This document shows positions 1 to 12,754 of a stretch of DNA of 64,000 nucleotides, piece by piece; within the stretch, counting starts at the first letter, position 1; every line of letters begins with the position of its first letter. The position numbers were made by a program, and so were the translations under genes. This DNA is from Acidobacteriaceae bacterium KBS 89 (lineage in GTDB: Bacteria > Acidobacteriota > Terriglobia > Terriglobales > Acidobacteriaceae), in the NCBI GenBank assembly GCA_000381605.1, contig KB906754.1, positions 827,147 through 891,146 on the forward strand, written 5' to 3'. Below the pieces are notes generated by a model, which was not told the DNA's origin, searched no databases, and saw only the letters and a list, made by a program, of their open reading frames with translations.

Positions 1-783
1 CGGGGAGCCATTGGGTACTCACCATTCGGCATCGACTGGACGGATCATCCGCCGGCGGGCACGGTACCGCGCGCTCACGCAGCGAACTTCGCCTTGTTGG
101 GCCCGATGGATAGGACTCTCGCTCAACTAACCTACACAGGCAAGGTCAAGGCATTCATCGAACCAGCAGGTGGAGCTGACCAGGAGAAAATCTTCAGCGC
201 CGACGCAGAGGTGCATCCAAACGCAGCGATGAGCAAGGCAGATTCTTCTATACCAGAGAGTGCCCTGAAGGACGCGTTGATCAGTCCGATCCGCCTGGCG
301 AACGCCACTGTTTCGTTGGAAACGGCCGGCACACCCGCAACGCGCGCTGCAGATGCAAGCGGGGCGTGGGTGGCGGAGTTGCGCTTCGGCTTCCCGCAAA
401 GAGACGGCCAACCCGCACCGGGTTCCGTGAACAAAGACGGCCGCATACTGGTGGCGCAACTTGGACCGGACGAATATCTGCTGACCGGCATTGGCGGAGC
501 CGTCTTCTTTCACCGTCCAGGTTTCTTGCCCGGAATACGCATGCAGATTCTCACCGCCGAAGAAGGGTACTACACACCGGGATCTTCCCCGGGCGCGCCG
601 GAGATTTGGCATGCCACGCGCATTTTGAACGGAGACGAAACAGATCGAGGGATTCGCTTTCCCGACCCGTCCGCTTCTTCGATTAACCGCGACGCAAACA
701 CTTCCTTGTCGGGCGATTCGGCTGCGGTCGCGACTGGCCGCTCCGAGCCCAAGGCGGTGCGTATCACGCTGGGCCGATTCTAA
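1..783 (+). CDS. DUF5597-type glycoside hydrolase (GH35-like), 3' part
   Basis: The reading frame is already open at base 1 and continues in frame through the first ATG, so this is the C-terminal part of a gene that begins left of the window. The first residues read GAIGYSPFGID, followed about 170 residues later by RILNGDETDRG; both resemble conserved stretches of the DUF5597 C-terminal domain attached to GH35-like beta-galactosidase barrels. That domain is a beta-sandwich accessory module, so the catalytic barrel should lie upstream and is not visible. The likely role is hydrolysis of plant or microbial glycans outside the cytoplasm. The family call rests on recalled motifs, and the exact substrate cannot be judged from this fragment. 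The gene stops at TAA with no clear terminator behind it. Confidence 0.7.
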   Translation, partial: RGAIGYSPFGIDWTDHPPAGTVPRAHAANFALLGPMDRTLAQLTYTGKVKAFIEPAGGADQEKIFSADAEVHPNAAMSKADSSIPESALKDALISPIRLANATVSLETAGTPATRAADASGAWVAELRFGFPQRDGQPAPGSVNKDGRILVAQLGPDEYLLTGIGGAVFFHRPGFLPGIRMQILTAEEGYYTPGSSPGAPEIWHATRILNGDETDRGIRFPDPSASSINRDANTSLSGDSAAVATGRSEPKAVRITLGRF

Positions 784-1225
784 ACAACGGCGTGTCTCCT
801 GGGATCGCATCTCCTCCTCCGGATAATTCCGCAAACGACGGGATTTAGTCGACACTTCAGAAGCGTCTTTGATTCAGGTTCTGAAAGAAAATGAGGCTTT
901 ACAGGCTGATTTCTCCGGGTGACTCTCTGACTGAAAAAGTTTGTAAACTCTATGAAGATAAATAATTTCATATAAGATTTTTTTTGGCGGTTTGCTTGAC
1001 TTGTCAATCGCGGTGGTGGAAAATCTCGCAACTAGTCGTCTATTGTCTTCCGAAGTTTGAGAAAGTATCCCAGGGGCCTTTGCGAGTGTCGTTGTTGCAG
1101 AACAAGGCATTGCCCGGGATCAGCTATCACGGCTGCTGATCAGGGTGATCAAGTAGTCGGAGCAGAAGATCAGTCTCGACCACCTATAGCGCGTTCATGT
1201 TTCTCACGATCATAGAGGAGCGGTC
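784..1225. other. Intergenic region before the sulfatase
   Basis: About 440 bases without a supported gene. The middle (about 930-1000) is conspicuously AT-rich. It contains TTGACTTGTCAA near 994, an imperfect palindrome that could be an operator or a -35 region. Near 1118-1141 a 7-base inverted repeat, GATCAGC with GCTGATC, brackets a 10-base loop. A promoter for the arylsulfatase should lie here, but no convincing -35/-10 pair can be chosen. Confidence 0.4.
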
Positions 1226-2842
1226 ATGCGTTCTATTTTGAAGAGGTCAGCGTTGCGGGGTAAGGGACCAGCGCCTTTGCGCGTCATGACTTACCTGTGT
1301 CTCGCGATACTTGGTGGACTCTCTGTCCAGGATGCCCAGGCACAGGCGAAAAAACCGAACATTCTGGTTATCTTCGGCGATGACATTGGCCAGGCAAACA
1401 TCAGCCGTTATACCCATGGCCTGGTCGGGTACATGACGCCTAACATCGACCGCGTTGGTGAAGAAGGAATGACTTTCACCGACTACTACGCGGAGAATAG
1501 TTGTACTGCAGGCCGATCGTCATTCATTACGGGTCAGTCTCCTATGCGCACGGGCCTGACGAAGGTTGGAGCGCCTGGGGCACCGGTTGGGCTGCAAAAG
1601 CGTGATATCACGATTGCGGAAGCCCTGAAGCCTCTCGGTTACGCTACGGGACAGTTCGGGAAGAATCACCTGGGCGATCAGGATCAATACCTGCCCACAA
1701 ATCATGGTTTTGACGAATTCTTCGGAAACCTCTATCACCTGAACGCGGAACAAGAGCCGGAGATGCCGTACTGGCCAAAGGACGATCCGGTCTTTCTGAA
1801 GGCGTACAACCCACGTGGCGTCATCCACTCTTATGCCGAGGGCAAGATTGAGGATACGGGGCCGCTGAATATCAAGCGAATGGAGACGATCGACGACGAG
1901 ACCTCCAATGCAGCAATGGGATTCATCGACAAACAGGTGAAGGCGAACAAGCCCTTCTTTGTTTGGATGAACTTCACAAGAATGCACATCTTTACGCATG
2001 TTCGTGAGTCAATGCGCGGCCAGAGCGGTATGCCCGGAAACGAGTACGCCGATGGCATGGTCGAGCATGACCAAGATGTAGGAAAGCTGCTGAAGCAACT
2101 GGATGATCTCGGAATCGCCAAAGATACGATCGTTATCTACAGCACAGATAACGGACCGAACATGTTTAGTTGGCCAGATGCGGCGATGACACCATTCCGT
2201 AGCGAGAAGGACTCGAACTGGGAGGGAGCTTTCCGCGTGCCGGCGATGATTCGGTGGCCGGGTCATATTAAGGCGGGTGCGTGGTCCAATGAGATCGTCT
2301 CCGGGCTGGACTGGTTCCCGACACTGCTAGCAGCGGCAGGAAATCCGGAGATCACGGCGCAACTGCTAGCCGGAAAGGGACCGGGCGGACTGTCGCACAA
2401 GGTCCACCTAGACGGCTACAACATCCTTCCTTATCTTGAGGGCAAAGAGGCGCACTCGCCGCGTCAGGACTTCTACTACTTTGACGACGACGGCCAACTT
2501 GTCGCGATGCGTCATCAAAACTGGAAGTATGTCTTCTGCGAACAGAGATCTCCAGGCAACCTTACCATCTGGTCGAATCCGTTCACATGCCTGCGACTCC
2601 CGAAGATTTACAACCTTCGCATGGATCCGTATGAAAGAGCCGACATCACGTCCGATCAGTACTACGACTGGACTGTACACAATGTTTATCTGTCCATTCA
2701 GGGTCAGATCCGCGCCATAGAGTTTATGGAGACCTTCAAGGCTTATCCGCCCAGTCAAGCTCCTGCCAGCTTCAGTATTGACCCGGAGGGCATCATTAAG
2801 ATGCTGGAGAATCAAAAGGCTGCAGCAGGAGGAGGAAAGTGA
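1226..2842 (+). CDS. Secreted arylsulfatase (type I sulfatase)
   Basis: Type I sulfatase of the alkaline phosphatase superfamily, hydrolysing sulfate esters in the periplasm or outside the cell. The start is supported by GAGGAG just upstream. An N-terminal signal sequence runs to about residue 40 (hydrophobic core after MTYLCLAILGG, then AQA). NILVIFGDDIG supplies the first metal-binding aspartates. CTAGR at residues 93-97 is the C-x-A/P-x-R signature in which the cysteine is converted to formylglycine, so an FGE-type maturase is needed elsewhere in the genome. STDNGPN further on is the second metal-binding block. The length of 538 residues is normal. It is followed by a hairpin terminator and appears to be a single-gene unit. 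The natural substrate is unknown; glycan sulfate or small aryl sulfates are possible. Confidence 0.88.
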   Translation: MRSILKRSALRGKGPAPLRVMTYLCLAILGGLSVQDAQAQAKKPNILVIFGDDIGQANISRYTHGLVGYMTPNIDRVGEEGMTFTDYYAENSCTAGRSSFITGQSPMRTGLTKVGAPGAPVGLQKRDITIAEALKPLGYATGQFGKNHLGDQDQYLPTNHGFDEFFGNLYHLNAEQEPEMPYWPKDDPVFLKAYNPRGVIHSYAEGKIEDTGPLNIKRMETIDDETSNAAMGFIDKQVKANKPFFVWMNFTRMHIFTHVRESMRGQSGMPGNEYADGMVEHDQDVGKLLKQLDDLGIAKDTIVIYSTDNGPNMFSWPDAAMTPFRSEKDSNWEGAFRVPAMIRWPGHIKAGAWSNEIVSGLDWFPTLLAAAGNPEITAQLLAGKGPGGLSHKVHLDGYNILPYLEGKEAHSPRQDFYYFDDDGQLVAMRHQNWKYVFCEQRSPGNLTIWSNPFTCLRLPKIYNLRMDPYERADITSDQYYDWTVHNVYLSIQGQIRAIEFMETFKAYPPSQAPASFSIDPEGIIKMLENQKAAAGGGK

Positions 2843-2915
2843 GTCTAGAAGAGGTAGTGTCCTAAAGAAAGACTCTCAAATCACTGACCTTTCTTTGCAT
2901 TGATCAATCGCCTTG

Positions 2916-2953
2916 AACAGCCGGGTTCATTCCAAGGATGAACTCGGCTTGTT
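2916..2953 (+). terminator. Hairpin terminator after the sulfatase
   Basis: AACAGCCGGGTTCAT and ATGAACTCGGCTTGTT form an almost perfect stem with a 7-base loop, followed by a short T-rich stretch. It sits 70 bases after the sulfatase stop and just before the next start. Confidence 0.6.
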
Positions 2954-2979
2954 TTGATGGGTAAAGATCAAGAGGCGGA

Positions 2980-5541
2980 ATGAACTCGGTAAGGGTATCC
3001 TCGGTCCCTAGGATGAAGAAGACAGCAACAAAGCGCACGGTGGAAGTCATCCCTGTCGTGCAAGACCGCAGCGGTGCGCCTGTACTGTATGGTGGTCTGC
3101 TGTTTCTTTCGGGAGTTGCGGCGCTGGTGTACCAGGTGCTGTGGGTGAGACAGCTCTCGCTAGTGGTGGGGATTGAGGTGTACTCGATCACGGTTGCGGT
3201 GAGTGCGTTCTTTGCGGGACTCGCGGCGGGCGGAGCGGTGTTCGGGCGGATCGCGGACCGCGTGGTCTCCGCAATGCGGCTGTATGCAGGGCTTGAAATC
3301 GCGGTGGCGATGTGCGCTGTGGCAACGACGCTGCTGTTGCCTCATACGGCGATGCCGTTTGTGCGAATGCAGGAACATCTCGGAATTCTGGCGTGGACAT
3401 TGCTGTTTGTGTTGGTGGGCGCACCGGCGTTCCTGATGGGCGGAACGCTTCCGGTTGCGATACGCGGGCTCCGCGCGAGTGGCGGAGAGACGGCGCGAGA
3501 GGGCGGGTTACTGTATGCAGCGAACACGGCGGGAGGAATTGTGGGGGCGCTCGTGGCGAGCTTCGCGTTGCTGCCGTGGTTTGGCGTACGCGGTGCGGCG
3601 GTGGTGGCTGCCTGTCTGAATATGGCCGCGGCAGGGATTGCGTTTGCAATAGCTCGGCGGGACCGGAGTTCGCAGCAAAGCGTGGGAGGACAGCGCGAGG
3701 ATGATGGAGCTGTCGCGTCGCGGATGGCGCTGGGGTTGTATGCGGTAGCAGGAGGGATCGCGCTGGGGTATGAGGTTGTGTGGTCGCAGGCGATCGCTCA
3801 GTTTGTGAGCACTCGGGCATTTGCGTTTTCGATTGTGCTGGCGGTGTATCTCACTGGACTGGCGGCGGGAAGTTGGATGGGATCCCGGTTTGCGCTGAGG
3901 GTGCGCGATTCATGGGGAGTGTTCGGACTGCTGATCGCAGGCGCAGGGCTTGCGGCAATGCTGGAGTTCGCTGTGTTGGGGCAGCGGATGCTGGAGTCGC
4001 AGACGGCGGTCGAGAACGCGGCACTCGCGACGACAGGAAGCCAGGCGATGCGGATGTATGTGGGGTTCGCCATCGCGGGGCTGGGAATTGTCTTTGTGCC
4101 CACCCTGCTGTTGGGCGCAGCGTTTCCCGTGGCGTTGCGGCTAATTGTAGGCGCGAGGCAAGTGGGACGCGAGGTTGGCGCTTTGGTGGCGGCCAATACA
4201 GCGGGAGGCATCCTGGGAACGTTGCTGACAGGCTTCGTGTTGATTCCGCATCTTGGCCTGGTGCGGACACTGATGCTTCTGGCGGCCTGGGCAGTGGTGG
4301 TGGGATTGGCCGCTGCGCTTTCAAGTACCGAAGCAGGACACGCGATGAAGTTGTCCGTTGGTGCGGTGGGTGTGGCTGTGGTGGTGGCGGGCGTGATTAC
4401 GCCGGCGAACCGGCTGGCGAATCTGCTGCTGGCGACGCGCGGCGGCGGCGTCCTGGTGTTCTACGAGGAGAGCCGCGGGGCAACGGTCGCAATCGCACAG
4501 CAGCGCGTGAAGGACAATGTGTTTCGCAGGCTGTTTATCCAGGGAGTTTCGAACTCGGGCGATGCTATGCCTTCGATGCGTTACATGCGGCTGCAGGCTA
4601 TGCTGCCCGTGCTGATCCACAGTGGTGAGCCCAGATCGGTCTTGGTAGTTGGGTTTGGCACGGGGATTACCGCCGGGGAGACGTTGCGGTATCCAGGGCT
4701 GGAAAAGCGCGTATGCGCAGAGTTGCTGCCAGCCGTGGTGAGGTCGGGCGAGATGTTTCCGGAGAACTACAAAGCATGGAGCGATCCGCGAATGGAGATA
4801 CGGATACGCGACGGTCGGCAGGAGTTGATGCGGAGTGAGGAACGGTACGACGTGATCACGCTGGAGCCTCCACCGCCATCCGCAAACGGAGTGGCGAATC
4901 TGTACTCGACGGAGTTCTACGAGTTGGCGAAGAGCCGACTGGCGACCAAGGGATTGTTTGCGCAGTGGCTCCCGATTGCGACGCAGAACGAAGAAGATAC
5001 ACGGTCGCTGGTGCGGAGTTTTCTGGACGCGTTTCCGTACGCTACGCTTTGGACGACGGAGCTGCACGAGATGCTTCTGGTGGGGTCGGAAGCGCCGATC
5101 ATCTTGGATGCAAACACTATTGCGAAAAGATTCGCCTCAGGCAATGTCACGGCGAGTCTGAAGGCGGTGGGCGTGGACTCGCCGGAGGCTCTGCTCGCAA
5201 CTTGGGTGACGGGGCGCCAAGGCCTGGAGAAATTTGCCGCCGGCGCGAAGCCGGTCACGGACGATCGGCCTCGTATCGAGTATGGCGACTGGGTCCGGCC
5301 GAACGAGATCACAAGGGTGTTGCCGCAGTTGCTGGCGCTGAAAACGGAGGTCCCGGTGGAGGGCGCGGATCATGCACTTCGTGCGGAGATCGAGCGGAGA
5401 CGCTCGACGCTGATGGATTTTTATGCGGCCGGGCTTGCGGCGTATGGTGGTGATCGTCAGGCGTGGGGACAGACGGTGGCGAACGTGAAGTCGGCCGAAC
5501 CGGAGAATCCCTACTACGGGTGGATTATTGGAAGGGATTAG
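2980..5541 (+). CDS. Membrane protein fused to a spermidine synthase-like domain
   Basis: An 853-residue protein of the fused MFS/spermidine-synthase type. Roughly residues 30-500 are multipass membrane segments in two similar halves: both halves contain an AANTAGGI block with LLGAAFP/MGGTLPVA before it. From about residue 520 the protein is soluble and Rossmann-like, with VVGFGTGITAGE (about 557) as the nucleotide-binding loop and NLYSTEFYELAK (about 640) typical of SpdSyn proteins. In true aminopropyltransferases the block before that is an Asp-containing DxxDP; here it reads LEPPPP, so classical polyamine synthesis is doubtful. The start at 2980 has AGAGGCGG upstream; the ATG at 3013 is an alternative. 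The family is widespread and its biochemical role is unsettled; transport coupled to a transferase-like activity is only an inference. Confidence 0.8.
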   Translation: MNSVRVSSVPRMKKTATKRTVEVIPVVQDRSGAPVLYGGLLFLSGVAALVYQVLWVRQLSLVVGIEVYSITVAVSAFFAGLAAGGAVFGRIADRVVSAMRLYAGLEIAVAMCAVATTLLLPHTAMPFVRMQEHLGILAWTLLFVLVGAPAFLMGGTLPVAIRGLRASGGETAREGGLLYAANTAGGIVGALVASFALLPWFGVRGAAVVAACLNMAAAGIAFAIARRDRSSQQSVGGQREDDGAVASRMALGLYAVAGGIALGYEVVWSQAIAQFVSTRAFAFSIVLAVYLTGLAAGSWMGSRFALRVRDSWGVFGLLIAGAGLAAMLEFAVLGQRMLESQTAVENAALATTGSQAMRMYVGFAIAGLGIVFVPTLLLGAAFPVALRLIVGARQVGREVGALVAANTAGGILGTLLTGFVLIPHLGLVRTLMLLAAWAVVVGLAAALSSTEAGHAMKLSVGAVGVAVVVAGVITPANRLANLLLATRGGGVLVFYEESRGATVAIAQQRVKDNVFRRLFIQGVSNSGDAMPSMRYMRLQAMLPVLIHSGEPRSVLVVGFGTGITAGETLRYPGLEKRVCAELLPAVVRSGEMFPENYKAWSDPRMEIRIRDGRQELMRSEERYDVITLEPPPPSANGVANLYSTEFYELAKSRLATKGLFAQWLPIATQNEEDTRSLVRSFLDAFPYATLWTTELHEMLLVGSEAPIILDANTIAKRFASGNVTASLKAVGVDSPEALLATWVTGRQGLEKFAAGAKPVTDDRPRIEYGDWVRPNEITRVLPQLLALKTEVPVEGADHALRAEIERRRSTLMDFYAAGLAAYGGDRQAWGQTVANVKSAEPENPYYGWIIGRD

Positions 5542-5608
5542 GCGAGTTGTTTTGAGGAGCGGCACACATTGCTCGATCGATCCCTTAGGAATCTACTCTG
5601 AGTCTTGC

Positions 5609-5627
5609 GCCACCCGGCCACGCGTCA
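5609..5627. repeat. Short GCCACCCGGCCAC-type dispersed element
   Basis: CGCCACCCGGCCACGCG overlaps the end of the VOC gene. The core CCACCCGGCCA recurs at 6343-6360, and a variant is at 13311-13332 (GGGGCACCCGGCCA). It looks like a small interspersed sequence; its function is unknown. Confidence 0.35.
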
Positions 5628-6071
5628 ACCGTACTTAACATCTGTGCTTTGACCGACCTCGATGATGTAGCCGTCAGGATCGCGGATGTAGCAGCGGATC
5701 TCGCCGTACTTGGGGATCGGCGGGGTGATGAACTCGGCTCCTCGACTCTTCCATAGCTCATAGCACGCTTGAATATCCGCAACCCGGAAGTTCATAAAGC
5801 TGCTGATGTGATTCGGGTCGGGGACGCTGAGCGACACCGTCGGCTTGTCCGGAGTCGGCCCGCCTCCAACGTTCAAGATCATCCAGATATTCGCAAGCTG
5901 AAGGTACGGAGGCGCGTTACCGTCACCCATGGTCAGAATGCGAGCGCCGAAGACCCTCTCGTAGTAACGAGCCGATCGGTCGACGTCGGCGACGGTGAGA
6001 AAATGCGCGATGCTGATCCCTTCCTTCGGGGGCATCTCATAGCTCTTCTGTTCGATTTGTACGCTGCCCAT
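5625..6071 (-). CDS. VOC-superfamily (glyoxalase/dioxygenase-like) protein
   Basis: A single-module VOC protein of 148 residues with the paired beta-alpha-beta-beta-beta arrangement. HFLTVADVDRS near the N terminus, a central HISSFMNFRVAD and the terminal DPDGYIIEVGQ supply the usual metal-ligand positions (His, His, Glu). The ATG at 6071 is preferred over an in-frame TTG at 6083 because GGAG lies 6 bases upstream of it. VOC members include lyases, dioxygenases and resistance proteins, and nothing here fixes the substrate. It converges with the membrane/SpeE-like gene and lies downstream of the NACHT gene on the same strand, about 310 bases away. Confidence 0.8.
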   Translation of the reverse strand: MGSVQIEQKSYEMPPKEGISIAHFLTVADVDRSARYYERVFGARILTMGDGNAPPYLQLANIWMILNVGGGPTPDKPTVSLSVPDPNHISSFMNFRVADIQACYELWKSRGAEFITPPIPKYGEIRCYIRDPDGYIIEVGQSTDVKYG

Positions 6072-6382
6072 TGGCGACTCCAATCCGAAAACCGGTGCTC
6101 ACTTCCTGATTCCGGTTCCTTCGTATCGTAAACCCGCCACAATCAAGCCTGATGAGGAAAGGCGAAACAATTGGACCAAGGTGTTGGGCTGCGCTTGGTT
6201 CGGGTGTGGAGAGGGATCTTCGGATTGTTGAGGGGGGTTAGCCGCTCGATCTCAACTGGAGCGAAGACGGTTCGAGCTTCGCTCGAATCCTCACCTTAAG
6301 CGATGAGACGGCGCGAAGATGGGGCGCCCAAAATCTAGACTTGGGCCACCCGGCCACCCACGTTTTAAGTCTGTGCCATCCC
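6072..6382. other. Intergenic region with short dispersed elements
   Basis: About 310 bases between the VOC and NACHT genes without a supported gene. It contains GCGAAGATGGGGCGCCC (about 6313-6329), GGGCCACCCGGCCACCCA (6343-6360) and a small hairpin GTTCGAGCTTCGCTCGAA near 6270. The first two resemble the element near 13311. A 3' boundary for the acquired NACHT gene could lie here, but no direct repeats or tRNA remnant were recognised. Confidence 0.4.
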
Positions 6383-9300
6383 CTACCCTTCAAAGGTTCG
6401 AGCTTCATTATTAGAAACGGTTGGCTGGTCACTCAGATCCATTTCATGTCGAGCCCACATTTTCATCATTTCGGTTGCAGCGGGGATAAGGTCAAGGGCC
6501 TCTGCCAGACGCGTTATCTCGGCATATGCAGCCTCATTTTTTGAATTTTCCCTTCTCAAATGGTGAAGGGCTTGCAGATCTAACAATCCTGGCGCGACCT
6601 TGCTCGTTCTATTAATAGTTCCGTAAATAGTACTAAGTAGGGCGACAGCTGATCTAGCATACGGGGCTGCCGGCCAAATAAATTCCATATCTCCTGATTT
6701 TTGAAATACGTTGATCGAGAGTCGATCAAAATCGTTCCCGAGTGACAAGGTCTTCCACGGGCGTGGCAGTGTCATCAGAGAGTCCAATAAAGGTTTCACA
6801 ATAGACGAGAAGCGATCATGCGAGTCGGCTGGCCCTATTAGGGCCCAATAAAGGTTACAGGCAATCGAGATGTAGTGCGACGCTCTATATGCTACTTGAC
6901 GACTCGCGAAAACAACTAGCGCGCTCTGATCTCCCACCAGTTCGTGGAAAGTTAACTCATCTTCCCACCAGCAGGTCAACGCCAACGATCTGCTCTCCTT
7001 ACAGAGCTCCCTTTTTAGAGAAGAGAATTCTCCACTAACTTTCCGAATTGACGCCTGCCAATATAGAAGCTCTTCGCGAAATCCCCCATGGTCATTCTGA
7101 TTCCGCTCGAGAAAACTCGGCAACATGTGCATCACTTCCATAGCCTCTGCTGCGATAAATGGATTTTCAAAATACCTTTTGAGAAGATCCACCGTCATAT
7201 CGGTAATCGGCCGTCCGCTCTCATCCCGGAGAGATACGATACTTTCGCCAATTCCCTGCAGAACATTCTCTTCCGCTGTACCTCCGCCAGTTCTAACTTC
7301 CAAGTTGCGGATCAATAAATTGAGGCCCGATGAAACAACTCGCTTTCTGACTTCCAACTTGGGGTGGATTATCGCAAGAGATCTAATGGCAAACAAAATT
7401 AGATTTAATGATTTCTTCCTGTCGACACTCAAGCTAGACCGCTGCAACAGTCCATCGAGTAGGTCGTCAGCTGCCTCCTTATATAATTTGGCTTGCATCT
7501 GATAGGCGAGTTGAGAAACCGTATCCCATTCTCGTTTTTCGATATATGGAAGTAGTATCGCACCAAGATTTTCGGGACCTCTACAGGAGCCGACGAGATA
7601 TTCCGCCGTAAAATATTCAAGGAACGTTCTGTGAGTGAATTGATAAAGCCTTTCATTTTCGTTGGATCCCGTATCGCTGAACACCCAAGCGCGTCCGCGA
7701 AAAAAATCGACGATCATTTGCGCATAAGAGCGAGCTCTAGCTTCATGTTCAAAAAACTCCCGAAGATATTGGGTCGTTTCATTAATCAGTTGACCTTCTG
7801 TAACACCCATCTGTAGCTCTTCGTTCTTATAAATCCAATGTGCGAGGTGGCACATTATGGGTCTTAGGTGATAGTCGACAGGGATATCTGCGGATATTTG
7901 GCGTCCCTTGTCCCACTTTTCGAATAACAAATCCGCGCATCGCTGATAAATGTCGGGCCTGTATCTGGGAAGATAGCCATCTTGTTTATATAAATTGCAT
8001 AACAAGGCCAGCATCAGAGGATTTTGACGCAAATCATTGATTATTAGACTCTCGGAAAGGAATTGACCTGCTCGTTCTTCTCGTTGAGCAATCGTTCCGT
8101 GGGAGCAGATCGGAAACCACTTAAAGACATATTGTTCCACTTGATGATCGTTGAATGGCAAGATTCTGAAGGCTGAGAACAGCGCTGGATCTAGGGGCGC
8201 TTGCTCATATCCGACTTCGCGCGATGTGACTAAGATCGCGACTGATGGATAAAGATTTGAAAACCTCTCAACTGCGTTTTTTATCTCAACCCGGTCAGCC
8301 GTGTCCAATAGTTCATCTAGGCCGTCGAAAATTACTAGAGCCCGCCCAGTGAGAAACAACCTGTGGAACGCTTTGGGAGGCGGAGTCTGTTGATAATCTA
8401 CCTTGGCCCTTTGTTCGATATATTCCAGAATTGAGCTTGGGTGTTCTTTTCGATTTTTGGCGTAATCTCGCAAGATAACCAACACAGGTATTAGGACGCG
8501 ACCGCCAAAAACAGACTCCGCTGGGTACTTCCACAAGTCATGACACAGTTTCGCAGCGAAGGTGGACTTTCCCGCACCCGGATTGCCTAAGATCACCGCG
8601 CGAAAGCTTATTCCTAGTACTTCCGCAGGTGTGAGTAATTCCACTTCATTTGAGGATAGCTGGCTTTGCTGGTCCGGATTACCCGTTGAAAATGCACCTT
8701 TGTATTCGAGGAAGTTCGCCGATACATAAAGTGCATCAAAAGGAATTGGGCTATTGTCCGTAAAGCTGGGGTGGGTTATGTAGCGAAAAGTCGACCCTAC
8801 CGAATCTCGATAGTCTCCCAAAAATTTTTCATACGCTCGATAGTCAGAAGGCGACAATACAACTTGCTCCGTTAGTTCCGCACGAAGAGCATTCAGCTCG
8901 TCAGATAGTATTCGGCTATTAACGCAGACTGCTGCCGACTCCTGTGCCACTATTCCGTTCTCCGAAGCCGCTTGCCACATAAGCGTGGTAGAAGTGATCA
9001 GAGTGGCCGTAAGTGATAAAGCCAAAGAAGTGGCGGCCGGAGAATCTGTTACCAAGCCGTGCTCGATCAATAACGAGCGCAGCTTGGTCGCTAATAACTG
9101 ATCTGCGTCGGCTACTGGCTTCAATTGCGATGCTAAGACTCTTCTTACATAAGATTCAAAATCTTGTGACTGGAAAAAATCCTCCAGTTGCGTGTCTGTG
9201 GCTCCAATGGCAGCCAACAGCGATGTCACACGGTCTAGGTGAGGACGTAAAGGAGACAGAAATTTGGTTTGGGTTAAATCTACCTCAAACAAATTTGAGG

Positions 9301-9391
9301 CTTGGCGTAGTTCATAATTACGCCGAACAACTGAGATTAGTTTAGGCGCTACTTTACACACGCCACTTACGATCGTGCTCTCTGTCACCAT
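6383..9391 (-). CDS. NACHT-domain STAND NTPase, candidate anti-phage protein
   Basis: A large (1002-residue) signal-transducing NTPase. The P-loop GNPGAGKSTFAAKL lies at about 267-282 and the Walker B motif ALVIFDGLDELLD at about 350-362, with two acidic residues as in NACHT proteins. Around 583 the block FTHRTFLEYFTAEYL is typical of the winged-helix end of NACHT modules. The first 190 residues are helical and unassigned. The C-terminal 380 residues look helical, without obvious TPR, LRR or WD repeats. The start is ATG 9391, with AAGGTGG 5 bases upstream; GTG 9400 is also in frame. Base composition is clearly more AT-rich than both neighbours, suggesting transfer. Bacterial NACHT proteins include anti-phage sensors, but no toxic effector domain (nuclease, TIR, protease) was recognised, so the defence role is inference. 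Confidence 0.82.
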   Translation of the reverse strand: MVTESTIVSGVCKVAPKLISVVRRNYELRQASNLFEVDLTQTKFLSPLRPHLDRVTSLLAAIGATDTQLEDFFQSQDFESYVRRVLASQLKPVADADQLLATKLRSLLIEHGLVTDSPAATSLALSLTATLITSTTLMWQAASENGIVAQESAAVCVNSRILSDELNALRAELTEQVVLSPSDYRAYEKFLGDYRDSVGSTFRYITHPSFTDNSPIPFDALYVSANFLEYKGAFSTGNPDQQSQLSSNEVELLTPAEVLGISFRAVILGNPGAGKSTFAAKLCHDLWKYPAESVFGGRVLIPVLVILRDYAKNRKEHPSSILEYIEQRAKVDYQQTPPPKAFHRLFLTGRALVIFDGLDELLDTADRVEIKNAVERFSNLYPSVAILVTSREVGYEQAPLDPALFSAFRILPFNDHQVEQYVFKWFPICSHGTIAQREERAGQFLSESLIINDLRQNPLMLALLCNLYKQDGYLPRYRPDIYQRCADLLFEKWDKGRQISADIPVDYHLRPIMCHLAHWIYKNEELQMGVTEGQLINETTQYLREFFEHEARARSYAQMIVDFFRGRAWVFSDTGSNENERLYQFTHRTFLEYFTAEYLVGSCRGPENLGAILLPYIEKREWDTVSQLAYQMQAKLYKEAADDLLDGLLQRSSLSVDRKKSLNLILFAIRSLAIIHPKLEVRKRVVSSGLNLLIRNLEVRTGGGTAEENVLQGIGESIVSLRDESGRPITDMTVDLLKRYFENPFIAAEAMEVMHMLPSFLERNQNDHGGFREELLYWQASIRKVSGEFSSLKRELCKESRSLALTCWWEDELTFHELVGDQSALVVFASRQVAYRASHYISIACNLYWALIGPADSHDRFSSIVKPLLDSLMTLPRPWKTLSLGNDFDRLSINVFQKSGDMEFIWPAAPYARSAVALLSTIYGTINRTSKVAPGLLDLQALHHLRRENSKNEAAYAEITRLAEALDLIPAATEMMKMWARHEMDLSDQPTVSNNEARTFEG

Positions 9392-9445
9392 GTTGACCAC
9401 CTTGGAAAGTGCTCTATTCGGCGGATCGAGTCCGTTGGCTCAGTT

Positions 9446-12754
<3,309 letters not shown>

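Noticed and set aside
1118-1141. Operator before the sulfatase
   Set aside because: The GATCAGC inverted repeat has a 10-base loop and short arms and could be chance; no promoter frames it.
6383-9391. Assigning the NACHT protein to a named Avs type
   Set aside because: Avs proteins carry TPR-like sensor domains and a defined effector; neither could be recognised, so only the NACHT class is stated.
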